From positions 992,001-1,056,000 of the forward strand of contig CP076324.1 in NCBI GenBank assembly GCA_018771605.1: 64,000 nucleotides of DNA, in the 5' to 3' direction. Positions 31,116 to 38,396 of the stretch are shown here, piece after piece. Each line of letters begins with the position of its first letter. Position 1 is the stretch's first letter. The notes beneath the pieces are model-generated. The model was given only the letters and a program-made list of their open reading frames with translations. It was not told where the DNA came from and did not search any database. The DNA is from Aquificota bacterium (GTDB lineage Bacteria > Aquificota > Aquificia > Aquificales > Aquificaceae). Position numbers and translations under genes: made by a program.

Positions 31116-31121
31116 TATAAT
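31116..31121 (+). promoter_or_regulatory. -10 hexamer of the TonB-like gene
   Basis: TATAAT starts one base after the right end of the short element and ends 8 nt before the ATG at 31130, with no Shine-Dalgarno site. Confidence 0.5.
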
Positions 31122-31129
31122 TCAAAATT

Positions 31130-31825
31130 ATGGAAAGTAAAATGGAGGGCTTACTACACTTTGCTGTGTCTTTGGTTCTAAATCTAATTTTATTTACACT
31201 TCTTTCCATATACCTTTTTATAAAAGTGGATACGCCACCAAAACCACCATTACAGGTATATTTGGAGGATATACCAAGGATAGAGGAAGTAAGGCTGGTA
31301 CGTGAAAGGCCATCGGTTGGCCAAAGACCTAAGGAAGGTGAAGGAACTTTAAAGAAAGGAAGGGAGAAGATAAGCGCATCACCTATGCAGGTTGATAGAG
31401 ATAGGGGAGATGTGCAGGTGCCAAAGGGTATACCAAAGGAAGAACCCTCCTTGCTTCAGGATATAGAACAGAGGATAAAAGGAAAGCAAAAGGAAGTGAA
31501 AGAAGAAGGCATAAGGACCTCCGAGCTTGGTGATATAGTGGCTGTTGTCTCTCCAAGCGGTATAGGTCTTTCTGGAAGTGGAAGGTCTGCGGTCTATATT
31601 CCACCGTTGCCCAAAGTGGTTTCAGATGAGCCTTTGAGCGTGCTTAAAATAAGGATATGGGTGGAGCCTTCTGGGATGGTATCAAAGGCTCAGATAGTTC
31701 AGAGGAGTGGATCTCCTCGGGTAGACCAGATGATGCTTAACTTTGTAAAAGGTATTAAATTTGAGCCTATAAAGGATAATATTGTTCAAACGGGTATAAT
31801 AACCTTTAGGTTTAAAGGAGGTTAG
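31130..31825 (+). CDS. TonB-like energy transducer
   Basis: The 231-residue protein has one N-terminal membrane segment (about 8-30), a charged linker of about 110 residues and a TonB C-terminal domain (LSVLKIRIWVEPSGMVSKAQ, SGSPRVDQMMLNFVKGIKFEP, GIITFRF). TonB links the proton-driven ExbBD motor to outer-membrane receptors. The linker lacks the usual Pro-Lys/Pro-Glu repeats, so it could instead be a TonB-domain protein of other use. No exbBD lies nearby. A second ATG 12 nt downstream is possible. The next gene starts 2 nt after the stop. Confidence 0.75.
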   Translation: MESKMEGLLHFAVSLVLNLILFTLLSIYLFIKVDTPPKPPLQVYLEDIPRIEEVRLVRERPSVGQRPKEGEGTLKKGREKISASPMQVDRDRGDVQVPKGIPKEEPSLLQDIEQRIKGKQKEVKEEGIRTSELGDIVAVVSPSGIGLSGSGRSAVYIPPLPKVVSDEPLSVLKIRIWVEPSGMVSKAQIVQRSGSPRVDQMMLNFVKGIKFEPIKDNIVQTGIITFRFKGG

Positions 31826-31827
31826 GC

Positions 31828-32397
31828 ATGGTATGTATTGCACACCTTGAACTATGTCCTTATTGTAAAAGGATAGCTCTAATGGTCTGCGAGTATGATG
31901 AGCCATACCCAAGGGTGGAAGCAGAATGCCAATGCTGTGGCTATAAGGCTTATGATGTGCCAATGAGGCTAACTTCAGAAGACTTTAAAAACATACTGGA
32001 TAAGCTGGGAAGAAAGCTTATAGGAGAGGTATGCATAGATGATAGGTGTGGTTCTTCAAAGGTCATAAGGCTTATAAAGGAAGGAAGCTATGCAGAGTAT
32101 AGGTGTCTTGAATGTGGTTCAGAGTGGAACAGCGATGAGGTGCAAAGAGCCATAGACCGTATTAAATCCATACAAAGGTCTTTAAAGAACGGCAACAGGC
32201 TTATGGAACTTCTAAAAGCTGGCGAGGGAGAATGCCCATTGTGTGGATGGGATATAGGGCACGCCCATGTGGGTTATGCTGTTTCCATAGAGTGCTTTGT
32301 TTGTGGCTACCATACGGATACAAAGGAAATAATACCAGAAGTGGATCCTGCCACACTTAACTGTCCTCAGTACGAAAAATCGGAGGAGACGGGTTGA
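31828..32397 (+). CDS. Triple zinc-ribbon protein of unknown function
   Basis: The 189-residue protein has three successive Cys4-type ribbons: CPYC (10-13) with CQCC near 34-37; CIDDRC with CLEC in the middle; and CPLC with CFVC near the end. The third ribbon also holds a GHAH sequence. No enzyme motif or membrane segment is visible. It may bind nucleic acid or protein partners or hold metal. It lies 2 nt after the TonB-like gene, with a GGAGG ribosome site at the end of that gene, and overlaps the next frame by 4 nt. I do not recognise the family. Confidence 0.75.
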   Translation: MVCIAHLELCPYCKRIALMVCEYDEPYPRVEAECQCCGYKAYDVPMRLTSEDFKNILDKLGRKLIGEVCIDDRCGSSKVIRLIKEGSYAEYRCLECGSEWNSDEVQRAIDRIKSIQRSLKNGNRLMELLKAGEGECPLCGWDIGHAHVGYAVSIECFVCGYHTDTKEIIPEVDPATLNCPQYEKSEETG

Positions 32398-32882
32398 ATC
32401 TCCCACATAAAGAGTTTCTTAGGTACGAAAACTGGAAGGACCAGTTTCTCAAGGACTATAACAAAATAAGCTCGGAAGAGATAAAAAGGTTGGCGGAGGA
32501 CCTAAAGGACAGGTATGAAGGCCTTGAAGAAAGGCTTTTAAAGGCCCTTCTTTCCATGTATGTGGGAGGCTATGAGAAAAGGGTGGAAGACCCAGAAGTA
32601 AGATATTGGACCAATTGGGCTGGTATAAAGACATACAAAACCTTTAACGGCTTTCCACAGCTTTCGGACATAGAACTCTCCTTTGCCTTCTATGCCATAG
32701 GTAAGGTTTTTGTGCCTTTGCTTTTGCACGAAAGGGGTGTAAAGTCGGAAAGTTTTAAAAAGCTTCCTCCAGAGGAACAGGAGAAGGCCGTTATGGAGGA
32801 GTTAGAAGTAATATGGGAAAACCATCTTATAAGGGTCCTTCAAATCCTTCCCTACCTTGGTCTCAATTCAACCAGCAGATAG
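32394..32882 (+). CDS. Hypothetical helical protein with TTG start
   Basis: A 162-residue protein of mostly helical, charged sequence, with conserved-looking aromatic stretches (YWTNWAGIKTYKTFNGFPQL) and no signal peptide. The start is taken as TTG overlapping the TGA of the zinc-ribbon gene (GGTTGA); the first internal ATG is about 50 codons in. The coding sense is supported by the clean frame and by tight coupling. The last 31 nt overlap the convergent kinase gene. Function is unknown. Confidence 0.65.
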   Translation: MNLPHKEFLRYENWKDQFLKDYNKISSEEIKRLAEDLKDRYEGLEERLLKALLSMYVGGYEKRVEDPEVRYWTNWAGIKTYKTFNGFPQLSDIELSFAFYAIGKVFVPLLLHERGVKSESFKKLPPEEQEKAVMEELEVIWENHLIRVLQILPYLGLNSTSR

Positions 32883-34564
32883 AAGCCTCCTCTTTGGGCT
32901 ATAGCCTTTATTCTCCAGTCATGAAGCTCTGCTATGTGCTTGACTACGGCAAGGCCCAAGCCCATGCCCTTTGGGTTCTCCGAATGGTAAGGCAAAAAGA
33001 TTACCTCCTCTTTGCCCTCCTCTATACCAGGACCATCATCCCTGTAGACCATGCTATCCTCCCTTAGTTCAACCCACACATTCCTTGCACCCCATTCAAG
33101 ACTGTTGTTAAAAAGGTTAAAAAACATATCCCTCAAAAGTCTTTCATCTCCAATAACCTTTAAGCTTCCTTCCACTTCTATTTTTATATCCTCATATATG
33201 CTTGCCACCTGCCTTATAAGGTCTCCAAGCTCAAGCTCCCTAAAGTTTGGCTCTACTTCCACCGAAAGACTTCTAAACTGGTCTATGGTTCTCTTTATCC
33301 TTTCCAGCTCCTCAAGTATAATGCTGGCCATCTGGGCAACCCTTTCCATATCACACTGCCCCCTCTCCAAGGACCTCAAGAGCCTTTCCAGGTTTAAGCT
33401 TATGGGTGTGAGCGGGTTTTTTATCTCATGGGCTATTCTCTTTACGGCCATCTGCCATGTTTTGAACCTTTCTGCCAATATAAGGGTCTCAAGATCCTCA
33501 TACACTATCACCCTGCCTATATCCAACTCTATGGTGCTTTCCCTTACACTTGCCTTCTTTGAAAGCTCCTCATAGGCCCTATTTTGGAACCTTTCCCCAT
33601 CCCTCGAAAGGAAAACTATGCCCACGGGCAGGGCATTAAAAAGCTGAACAAGCATTTCTTTTTCCTTATTAAGCCTCTGATAGAGTTTTTTAAGTTCTTC
33701 CTTCATGGTTAAAAAGTTCATACCAAGCTCTTGAACTTCATCGCCAGTCTGCGGAACTTCCACGTTAATGTCAAAGTTTCCCTTGGCTATCTCCCTTGCC
33801 TTTTGAGTTAGCTTTTCAAGGGGTAGGCTAATATGCCTTGCTATAAGATTCCCAAACCATACGGCGGACAAAAAGGACAGAAAGCCAGCAAGCACAAGAA
33901 AATACACATAAATGCCACCTATAATATCCCTTGCTTTGACCATATTTCTAAGCTCTGTGGATATTCTTTTTATATCCTCTATTAGGCCTACGGCCCTGTG
34001 TTCCCTTGAAAGCACAAGGCGATATCCATCCACACACAGGCTTATGCTATCTTCTCCTATGGCTTCTTTACAGTTTGGGTCCTCAATTACATCTTTTACA
34101 CCTTTTAGCTTTTTAAAGCTTTCCGCCAAGCCACTATTTTTTAACAAAACAAACATATCTCTATAGGCTTGTGCTCTCTTTAACTCCTCCTCTTGAATTA
34201 AGATGCTAAGGTTTTCGGATTTTTTTGCTACCTCCTTTAGCTGTCCGCTTACAAAGGACTTTGTAGATTGGAGTAAGATTATGGCTGTGGCCAAGTTAAG
34301 GAAGATAAGAGGTGTAATGATATAAAGCATAAGGCTTGTGGAAAGTTTTTTTCTTAGCTGTGCTCTTTTTCCCGCAAGGTAAGCCTTTATAAACTTTCTG
34401 AAGAATATCATAAAGACAATAAACAAAACAAGAAGGTCAAGGTTTATCACAAGTAATACAAGTGGGTAGCTTATATTCCAGATTTTTCGCAGGTTGTCAA
34501 GGAAGGCTATGTTTATTAAAAGAAAGGTTAAAAGGAATAGGGCAAAAGCTACATAAAGCCTCAA
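32852..34564 (-). CDS. Membrane sensor histidine kinase (NtrY/PhoR-like)
   Basis: The 570-residue kinase has several N-terminal membrane segments (about 3-100), a short sensor region, another segment at about 215-238, a HAMP region (about 240-290), a short PAS-like stretch, and the HisKA motif RIAHEIKNPLTPI with His379. The ATPase domain has FFNLFNNSLEWGA (N box) and MGLGLAVVKHIAELH (G box). The dimerization motif is of NtrY type. It overlaps the phoU stop by 4 nt, so a phosphate-sensing (PhoR) role is likely but not proven. Its regulator may be the PhoB-like protein at 23192-23863. Confidence 0.88.
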   Translation of the reverse strand: MRLYVAFALFLLTFLLINIAFLDNLRKIWNISYPLVLLVINLDLLVLFIVFMIFFRKFIKAYLAGKRAQLRKKLSTSLMLYIITPLIFLNLATAIILLQSTKSFVSGQLKEVAKKSENLSILIQEEELKRAQAYRDMFVLLKNSGLAESFKKLKGVKDVIEDPNCKEAIGEDSISLCVDGYRLVLSREHRAVGLIEDIKRISTELRNMVKARDIIGGIYVYFLVLAGFLSFLSAVWFGNLIARHISLPLEKLTQKAREIAKGNFDINVEVPQTGDEVQELGMNFLTMKEELKKLYQRLNKEKEMLVQLFNALPVGIVFLSRDGERFQNRAYEELSKKASVRESTIELDIGRVIVYEDLETLILAERFKTWQMAVKRIAHEIKNPLTPISLNLERLLRSLERGQCDMERVAQMASIILEELERIKRTIDQFRSLSVEVEPNFRELELGDLIRQVASIYEDIKIEVEGSLKVIGDERLLRDMFFNLFNNSLEWGARNVWVELREDSMVYRDDGPGIEEGKEEVIFLPYHSENPKGMGLGLAVVKHIAELHDWRIKAIAQRGGFYLLVELRPR

Positions 34565-35229
34565 TGCATTTCCTTATCCTTAATGTGTTGGTGCTTGACC
34601 ACTTCGCCTTCGGACCAGTAAATGGTCATCTCCGCTATGTTCTCCGCATGATCCGCCATCCTTTCAAAGTGCCTTGCCACAAAGGAAAGGTGTATGGACC
34701 TCTTTATGTTCCTTGGGTCCTCAAGCGTGTAGGTTATAAGCTCTCTTTGAACCTGGTGGTATAGCTCATCCACCATATCGTCCCTTTCTATAACCTTCTT
34801 TGCAAGCTCCACATCCCTTTGGAAAAAGGAAAGGACCGCATCTTCTATCATGCTCTTTACATTGGATGCCATAAGGGTAAGATTCACGTAGGGCTTTAGG
34901 GGTGGCTCTTGGGCAAGGAGTATGGACCTTTCTGCTATGTTTTCCGCCTCATCCCCTATCCTCTCAAGGTCCGAGACTATCTTATACATACCCATTATTA
35001 GCCTTAGGTCTACAGCCTCCGGCTGGTAGAGGGCTATCATCCTTATACACCTTCTTTCTATCTCCACCTCCATCTGGTCTATCTGGTCATCACCCTTTAT
35101 AATCTCTTCTGCAAGCCCCACATCTTGTTTGTTAAGAGATTCTATGGCCTTATCCACCGCTTCCTTTACAAGCCCAGCCATCTTAAGAACCAATCCTTTT
35201 GTTTCTTCCAACTCTTGAAAAAGCTTCAT
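34561..35229 (-). CDS. phoU: Phosphate-signalling protein PhoU
   Basis: The 222-residue all-helical protein has the two PhoU repeats with metal-binding E/DxxxD patterns (IERRCIRMIALYQPEAVDLRLIMG, LERIGDEAENIAE and FERMADHAENIAEMT). PhoU damps the PhoR kinase when phosphate is plentiful. Here it is coupled directly to a histidine kinase while the pstSCAB genes are not in the window. An AGGAGG site precedes the ATG. It follows the mod operon in the same direction after 24 nt. Confidence 0.92.
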   Translation of the reverse strand: MKLFQELEETKGLVLKMAGLVKEAVDKAIESLNKQDVGLAEEIIKGDDQIDQMEVEIERRCIRMIALYQPEAVDLRLIMGMYKIVSDLERIGDEAENIAERSILLAQEPPLKPYVNLTLMASNVKSMIEDAVLSFFQRDVELAKKVIERDDMVDELYHQVQRELITYTLEDPRNIKRSIHLSFVARHFERMADHAENIAEMTIYWSEGEVVKHQHIKDKEMH

Positions 35230-35253
35230 ACTATTCCTCCTAAATATAGTATT

Positions 35254-35934
35254 TTAAGTGGAGTTTGTTAAGATTTGGTTAATAACCTCTATCACCCTTC
35301 CTTCCTTTATCCTTACTATCCTGTCTGCAAGCCTTAGAGCCTCTTCCTTGTGATGGGTCACCATAAGGGTTGGGATGTTATAGCTCCTTTGAAAACTCTT
35401 TAGCTCCTCTTGAAGCTCTGCCCTTAGCTCCTCATCAAGGGCAGATAGAGGCTCATCCAAAAGAAGCACCTTAGGCTCCCTTGCAAGGGCTCTTATAAGG
35501 GCCACCCTTTGCCTTTGCCCTCCAGATATTTGATTGGGCCTTTTGTCCTTTAGGCCCTCAAGCCTTACCTTTCTCAAAAGCTCAAGAGCCTTTTCTTTAT
35601 CTTCTATTTTCATCCCATACATCACATTTTCCAAAAGGCTCATGTTTGGAAATAGGGCATAATCTTGAAATACAAAGCCCACATGCCTCTTCTGTGGTGG
35701 AAGGTTTATACCCCTCTTTGAATCGAACCAAACCTCCCCATTTACTTTAATGTATCCCTCCTGTGGCCTTTCCAAACCAGCTATACATCTCAAAATTGTG
35801 GTTTTTCCACTGCCAGATGGCCCCCAAAGCACCAAAAACTCACCATTCCTTAGCTCAATATCCACGTCAAGCCAAAAGTCTCCTTCAGCTCCGTGAAGCC
35901 TCTTTTTGACCTTTATGATTATCAAAGGACCCAC
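35254..35934 (-). CDS. modC: Molybdate/tungstate ABC transporter ATPase
   Basis: The 226-residue ATPase has Walker A GPSGSGKTT, the signature ISGGQRQRVALIRALA, Walker B VLLLDEPLSALD and an H-loop TLMVTHHKEEA. It lacks the extra C-terminal MOP domain of E. coli ModC. Its start overlaps modB by 13 nt. Substrate is inferred from the modAB neighbours; tungstate is as likely as molybdate in a hyperthermophile. Confidence 0.88.
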   Translation of the reverse strand: MGPLIIIKVKKRLHGAEGDFWLDVDIELRNGEFLVLWGPSGSGKTTILRCIAGLERPQEGYIKVNGEVWFDSKRGINLPPQKRHVGFVFQDYALFPNMSLLENVMYGMKIEDKEKALELLRKVRLEGLKDKRPNQISGGQRQRVALIRALAREPKVLLLDEPLSALDEELRAELQEELKSFQRSYNIPTLMVTHHKEEALRLADRIVRIKEGRVIEVINQILTNST

Positions 35935-36584
35935 CTCCTGTTTATCATGTAAAGGGCCAATAGGCTAAGGAAGGACAAGGAAAGAAGTAAAAGAGAATAT
36001 AGGTGGGCTGTGACGTAGTCTATGGATTCTACCGCATTGTATATGACTATGGAGGCCACCCTCGTTTTGCCCTCTATGTTTCCACCTACCATAAGCACCA
36101 CGCCAAACTCTCCCAAGGTGTGGGCAAAGGAAAGCACAAAGCCCACAAGTATGGAAGCCTTCATGTTGGGCAGGATAACTCTAAAAAGGGTTTCAAGCTT
36201 GGATTTTCCTAAGGTCCAGCTTGCCTCTATTAGACTTTTTGGAACGCTCCTGTAGCCAGAGATCAAAGGATGGGTCATCATGGGAAGGCTGTATATAACG
36301 GAGGCTATAACGAGGCCTTCAAAGGTAAAGACAAGCTGGTAGCCCAAAAGCCTTTCCCAAAGGGCGCCCAAGGGGCCATTTTTTGAAAAAAGGATTAAAA
36401 GGTAAAAGCCAAGCACGGTGGGTGGCAAAACAAGGGGCAAGGTGGTAATAACCTCCAGCACAAGGGCAAGGGGGCTTTTGGAGTAGGCCATGTAGTAGGC
36501 AAGAGGAATGCCTACAATAAGAAGGATAAAGGAGGTGATAAGGGAAAGCTTTACCGTCAGCCAAAAGGGCCCAAGGTCCATCAT
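35922..36584 (-). CDS. modB: Molybdate/tungstate ABC transporter permease
   Basis: A 220-residue permease with about five membrane segments and the EAA-type loop SLIEASWTLGKSKLETLFRVILP near residue 140. PLVLPPTVLGFYLL is typical of ModB. Start and stop overlap the modA and modC frames (4 and 13 nt), so the three are co-translated. Confidence 0.9.
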   Translation of the reverse strand: MMDLGPFWLTVKLSLITSFILLIVGIPLAYYMAYSKSPLALVLEVITTLPLVLPPTVLGFYLLILFSKNGPLGALWERLLGYQLVFTFEGLVIASVIYSLPMMTHPLISGYRSVPKSLIEASWTLGKSKLETLFRVILPNMKASILVGFVLSFAHTLGEFGVVLMVGGNIEGKTRVASIVIYNAVESIDYVTAHLYSLLLLSLSFLSLLALYMINRRWVL

Positions 36585-37336
36585 CTATCTCCCGGAAGTA
36601 AAAAGCCATACTTTGTAAAGACCTTCCTCGCTTCCGTAGAGGCTACAAACTCATAAAACCTTCGTGCACTTACAAACTTTTGACCCTCCTTTGTTATCAC
36701 ATAGCCTTGAAGTATCCTTTTATGCTTGTCTTCTGGCACCAGCCAGTATCTTCCTACCATTTCAAGCTCTGGAGCCTTTGCCAAGGAAAGGGCTATAAAG
36801 CCAAGGTCTGCCGCACCGGACCTAATATAGCTGGCGGTCTGGGCTATGTTTTCTCCTATTACAAGTTTATCCTTAACCTTTTGAAAAACACCATAGGCCT
36901 CAAGGGCCTCCTTTGAAGCCTTCCCGTAGGGTGCATGATCCCAGTTGGCTATGGCTATCCTTTTTACCCTTGGGTCAAGGAGAACTTCTGGGAACTTGGA
37001 AGGGTCAAGGCCCGAATCCTTTCTTGTCCAAAGTACTATCCTCCCTATGGCGTAAGGCTTTGGCTTTGTAATGGCATAGCCTTCTTTGTATAGCTCTTCC
37101 GCATACTTCATGTCTGCGGAGAAGAATATGTGGTAGGGCGCTCCAGCCTTTATCTGGGCAAAGCCCTTACCAGAAGAGCCAAAGATAAGCTCTATCTTGT
37201 CTTCTGGATATTTTTTCATGTAAATGTCCGCCAGCTCTCTTAGGGCAAACTGAAGGTCAGCGGCGGCAAAAACCCTTATGACTTCTGCCTTGACAAGGCT
37301 AAAGGAAAGAAGGAGAAAAAGTATAATCAACCTCAT
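36581..37336 (-). CDS. modA: Molybdate/tungstate-binding periplasmic protein
   Basis: The 251-residue protein has a signal peptide (MRLIILFLLLSFSLVKAE) and the ModA pattern: VFAAADLQFALRELADIY, IFGSSGKGFAQIKAGAPYHIFFSAD, and ANWDHAPYGKASKEALEAYG near the middle. It delivers the oxyanion to ModBC. It overlaps the regulator stop by 4 nt, so the regulator is the first gene of its operon. Confidence 0.92.
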   Translation of the reverse strand: MRLIILFLLLSFSLVKAEVIRVFAAADLQFALRELADIYMKKYPEDKIELIFGSSGKGFAQIKAGAPYHIFFSADMKYAEELYKEGYAITKPKPYAIGRIVLWTRKDSGLDPSKFPEVLLDPRVKRIAIANWDHAPYGKASKEALEAYGVFQKVKDKLVIGENIAQTASYIRSGAADLGFIALSLAKAPELEMVGRYWLVPEDKHKRILQGYVITKEGQKFVSARRFYEFVASTEARKVFTKYGFLLPGDR

Positions 37337-38316
37337 GTTATGGCTTCCTCCACGCTAACTTCTGGCTTATAGCCGGGTATTTGGGAAATAAGGCTTTTGT
37401 AAGTTTTTGACCTCAAAAGGCTCAAAAGCCTAAGAAAGCTTTTATCCTCTTCTAAATCCTCCCTGTAGCAAAGGCAATAGTCTTCTGTTTCTATAGTAAA
37501 GAACTCCAACCCATAACTGTAGGCATAGACCTTTGTACCCACACCCGCTTCCGCCAAGCCCTCCCTTATGGCAAAGGCCACCTTCTCATGGTCCGCATTG
37601 ACCACCTTATATTTTTTTATACCAATATCTTCTCTTATCTCCTCAAAGACCTTCCTTGCACCGCTTCCTTCCTCCCTTGCAAGCCAAAGCCTATTTTTTA
37701 GCCCTTTAAGGCTTGGCCTTTCCCTTGTCAGAATGCCCTCTTCCCAGGAGAAGACTTTTATAACCTTATAGCCCTTTCCAAGATAATCTTTTACAAGCCT
37801 GTAGTTCTCCTCAAAGCTTCCCATATGCAAACCAGCCATATGTACATAGCCTTCCTTCAAAAGCTCAAGGGCCTTTAGGCTTGAGGCGTTTATTGTAAGA
37901 AGTCTTATACCCTCTTGGAGAAGGGTTCCAGTCAAAAGCTTTAAAGAGTTATCACATCCAGCAAAGGAAAAGGTAGGGATGTTTAGCCTTTTGAACCAGC
38001 TGGTTTTCCCATTCTTATAAAAGCCATCCACATCCACATATTCCATATCCACTGGAGCTATAATTCTTTTAGGACCTACCAAATAGCTTATAAAAAGGCC
38101 TTCTTTAAAGCCTGGGAAAACACTGTATTCTTCCTGTAAGAATAATTCCTCCACGCCACACCCAAAGGCCCTTGCCAGCCTAATGGCGTAATCTACAGAA
38201 GGCATAACATTACCAGATTCTATAGAACTTATGGTGGTCCTTGGTATGCCAGTTATTTTTGAAAGCTCTTCTTGAGATAGGCCAAGTTTTTGCCTGTATT
38301 CTTTTATTCTATTCAT
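37333..38316 (-). CDS. XRE-type regulator with oxyanion-binding (PBP) domain
   Basis: The 327-residue protein has an N-terminal helix-turn-helix (YRQKLGLSQEELSKITGIPRT, about 5-60) and a C-terminal PBP-like domain of the kind fused to ModE-type or LysR-type regulators (NSLKLLTGTLLQEGIRLLTIN, LWLAREEGSGARKVFEEI, DHEKVAFAIREGLAEAGVG). It likely senses molybdate or tungstate directly and controls its own modABC operon; that is inference from fusion and position. Its own promoter region ends only 9 nt before the ATG. Confidence 0.82.
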   Translation of the reverse strand: MNRIKEYRQKLGLSQEELSKITGIPRTTISSIESGNVMPSVDYAIRLARAFGCGVEELFLQEEYSVFPGFKEGLFISYLVGPKRIIAPVDMEYVDVDGFYKNGKTSWFKRLNIPTFSFAGCDNSLKLLTGTLLQEGIRLLTINASSLKALELLKEGYVHMAGLHMGSFEENYRLVKDYLGKGYKVIKVFSWEEGILTRERPSLKGLKNRLWLAREEGSGARKVFEEIREDIGIKKYKVVNADHEKVAFAIREGLAEAGVGTKVYAYSYGLEFFTIETEDYCLCYREDLEEDKSFLRLLSLLRSKTYKSLISQIPGYKPEVSVEEAIT

Positions 38317-38325
38317 TGTCAGTTT

Positions 38326-38354
38326 AATGTACTATATAGACGAAATATTGTCAA
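38326..38354 (-). promoter_or_regulatory. Promoter of the mod operon
   Basis: Minus strand TTGACA (38354-38349), a 17-nt spacer and TACATT (38331-38326), ending 9 nt before the ATG. TGTC/GACA half-sites near both ends could be an operator, but this is unproven. Confidence 0.55.
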
Positions 38355-38396
38355 GCCTTTGCTTAAGATAAATTGTGTTAAAATTCCCTGAAGGGG

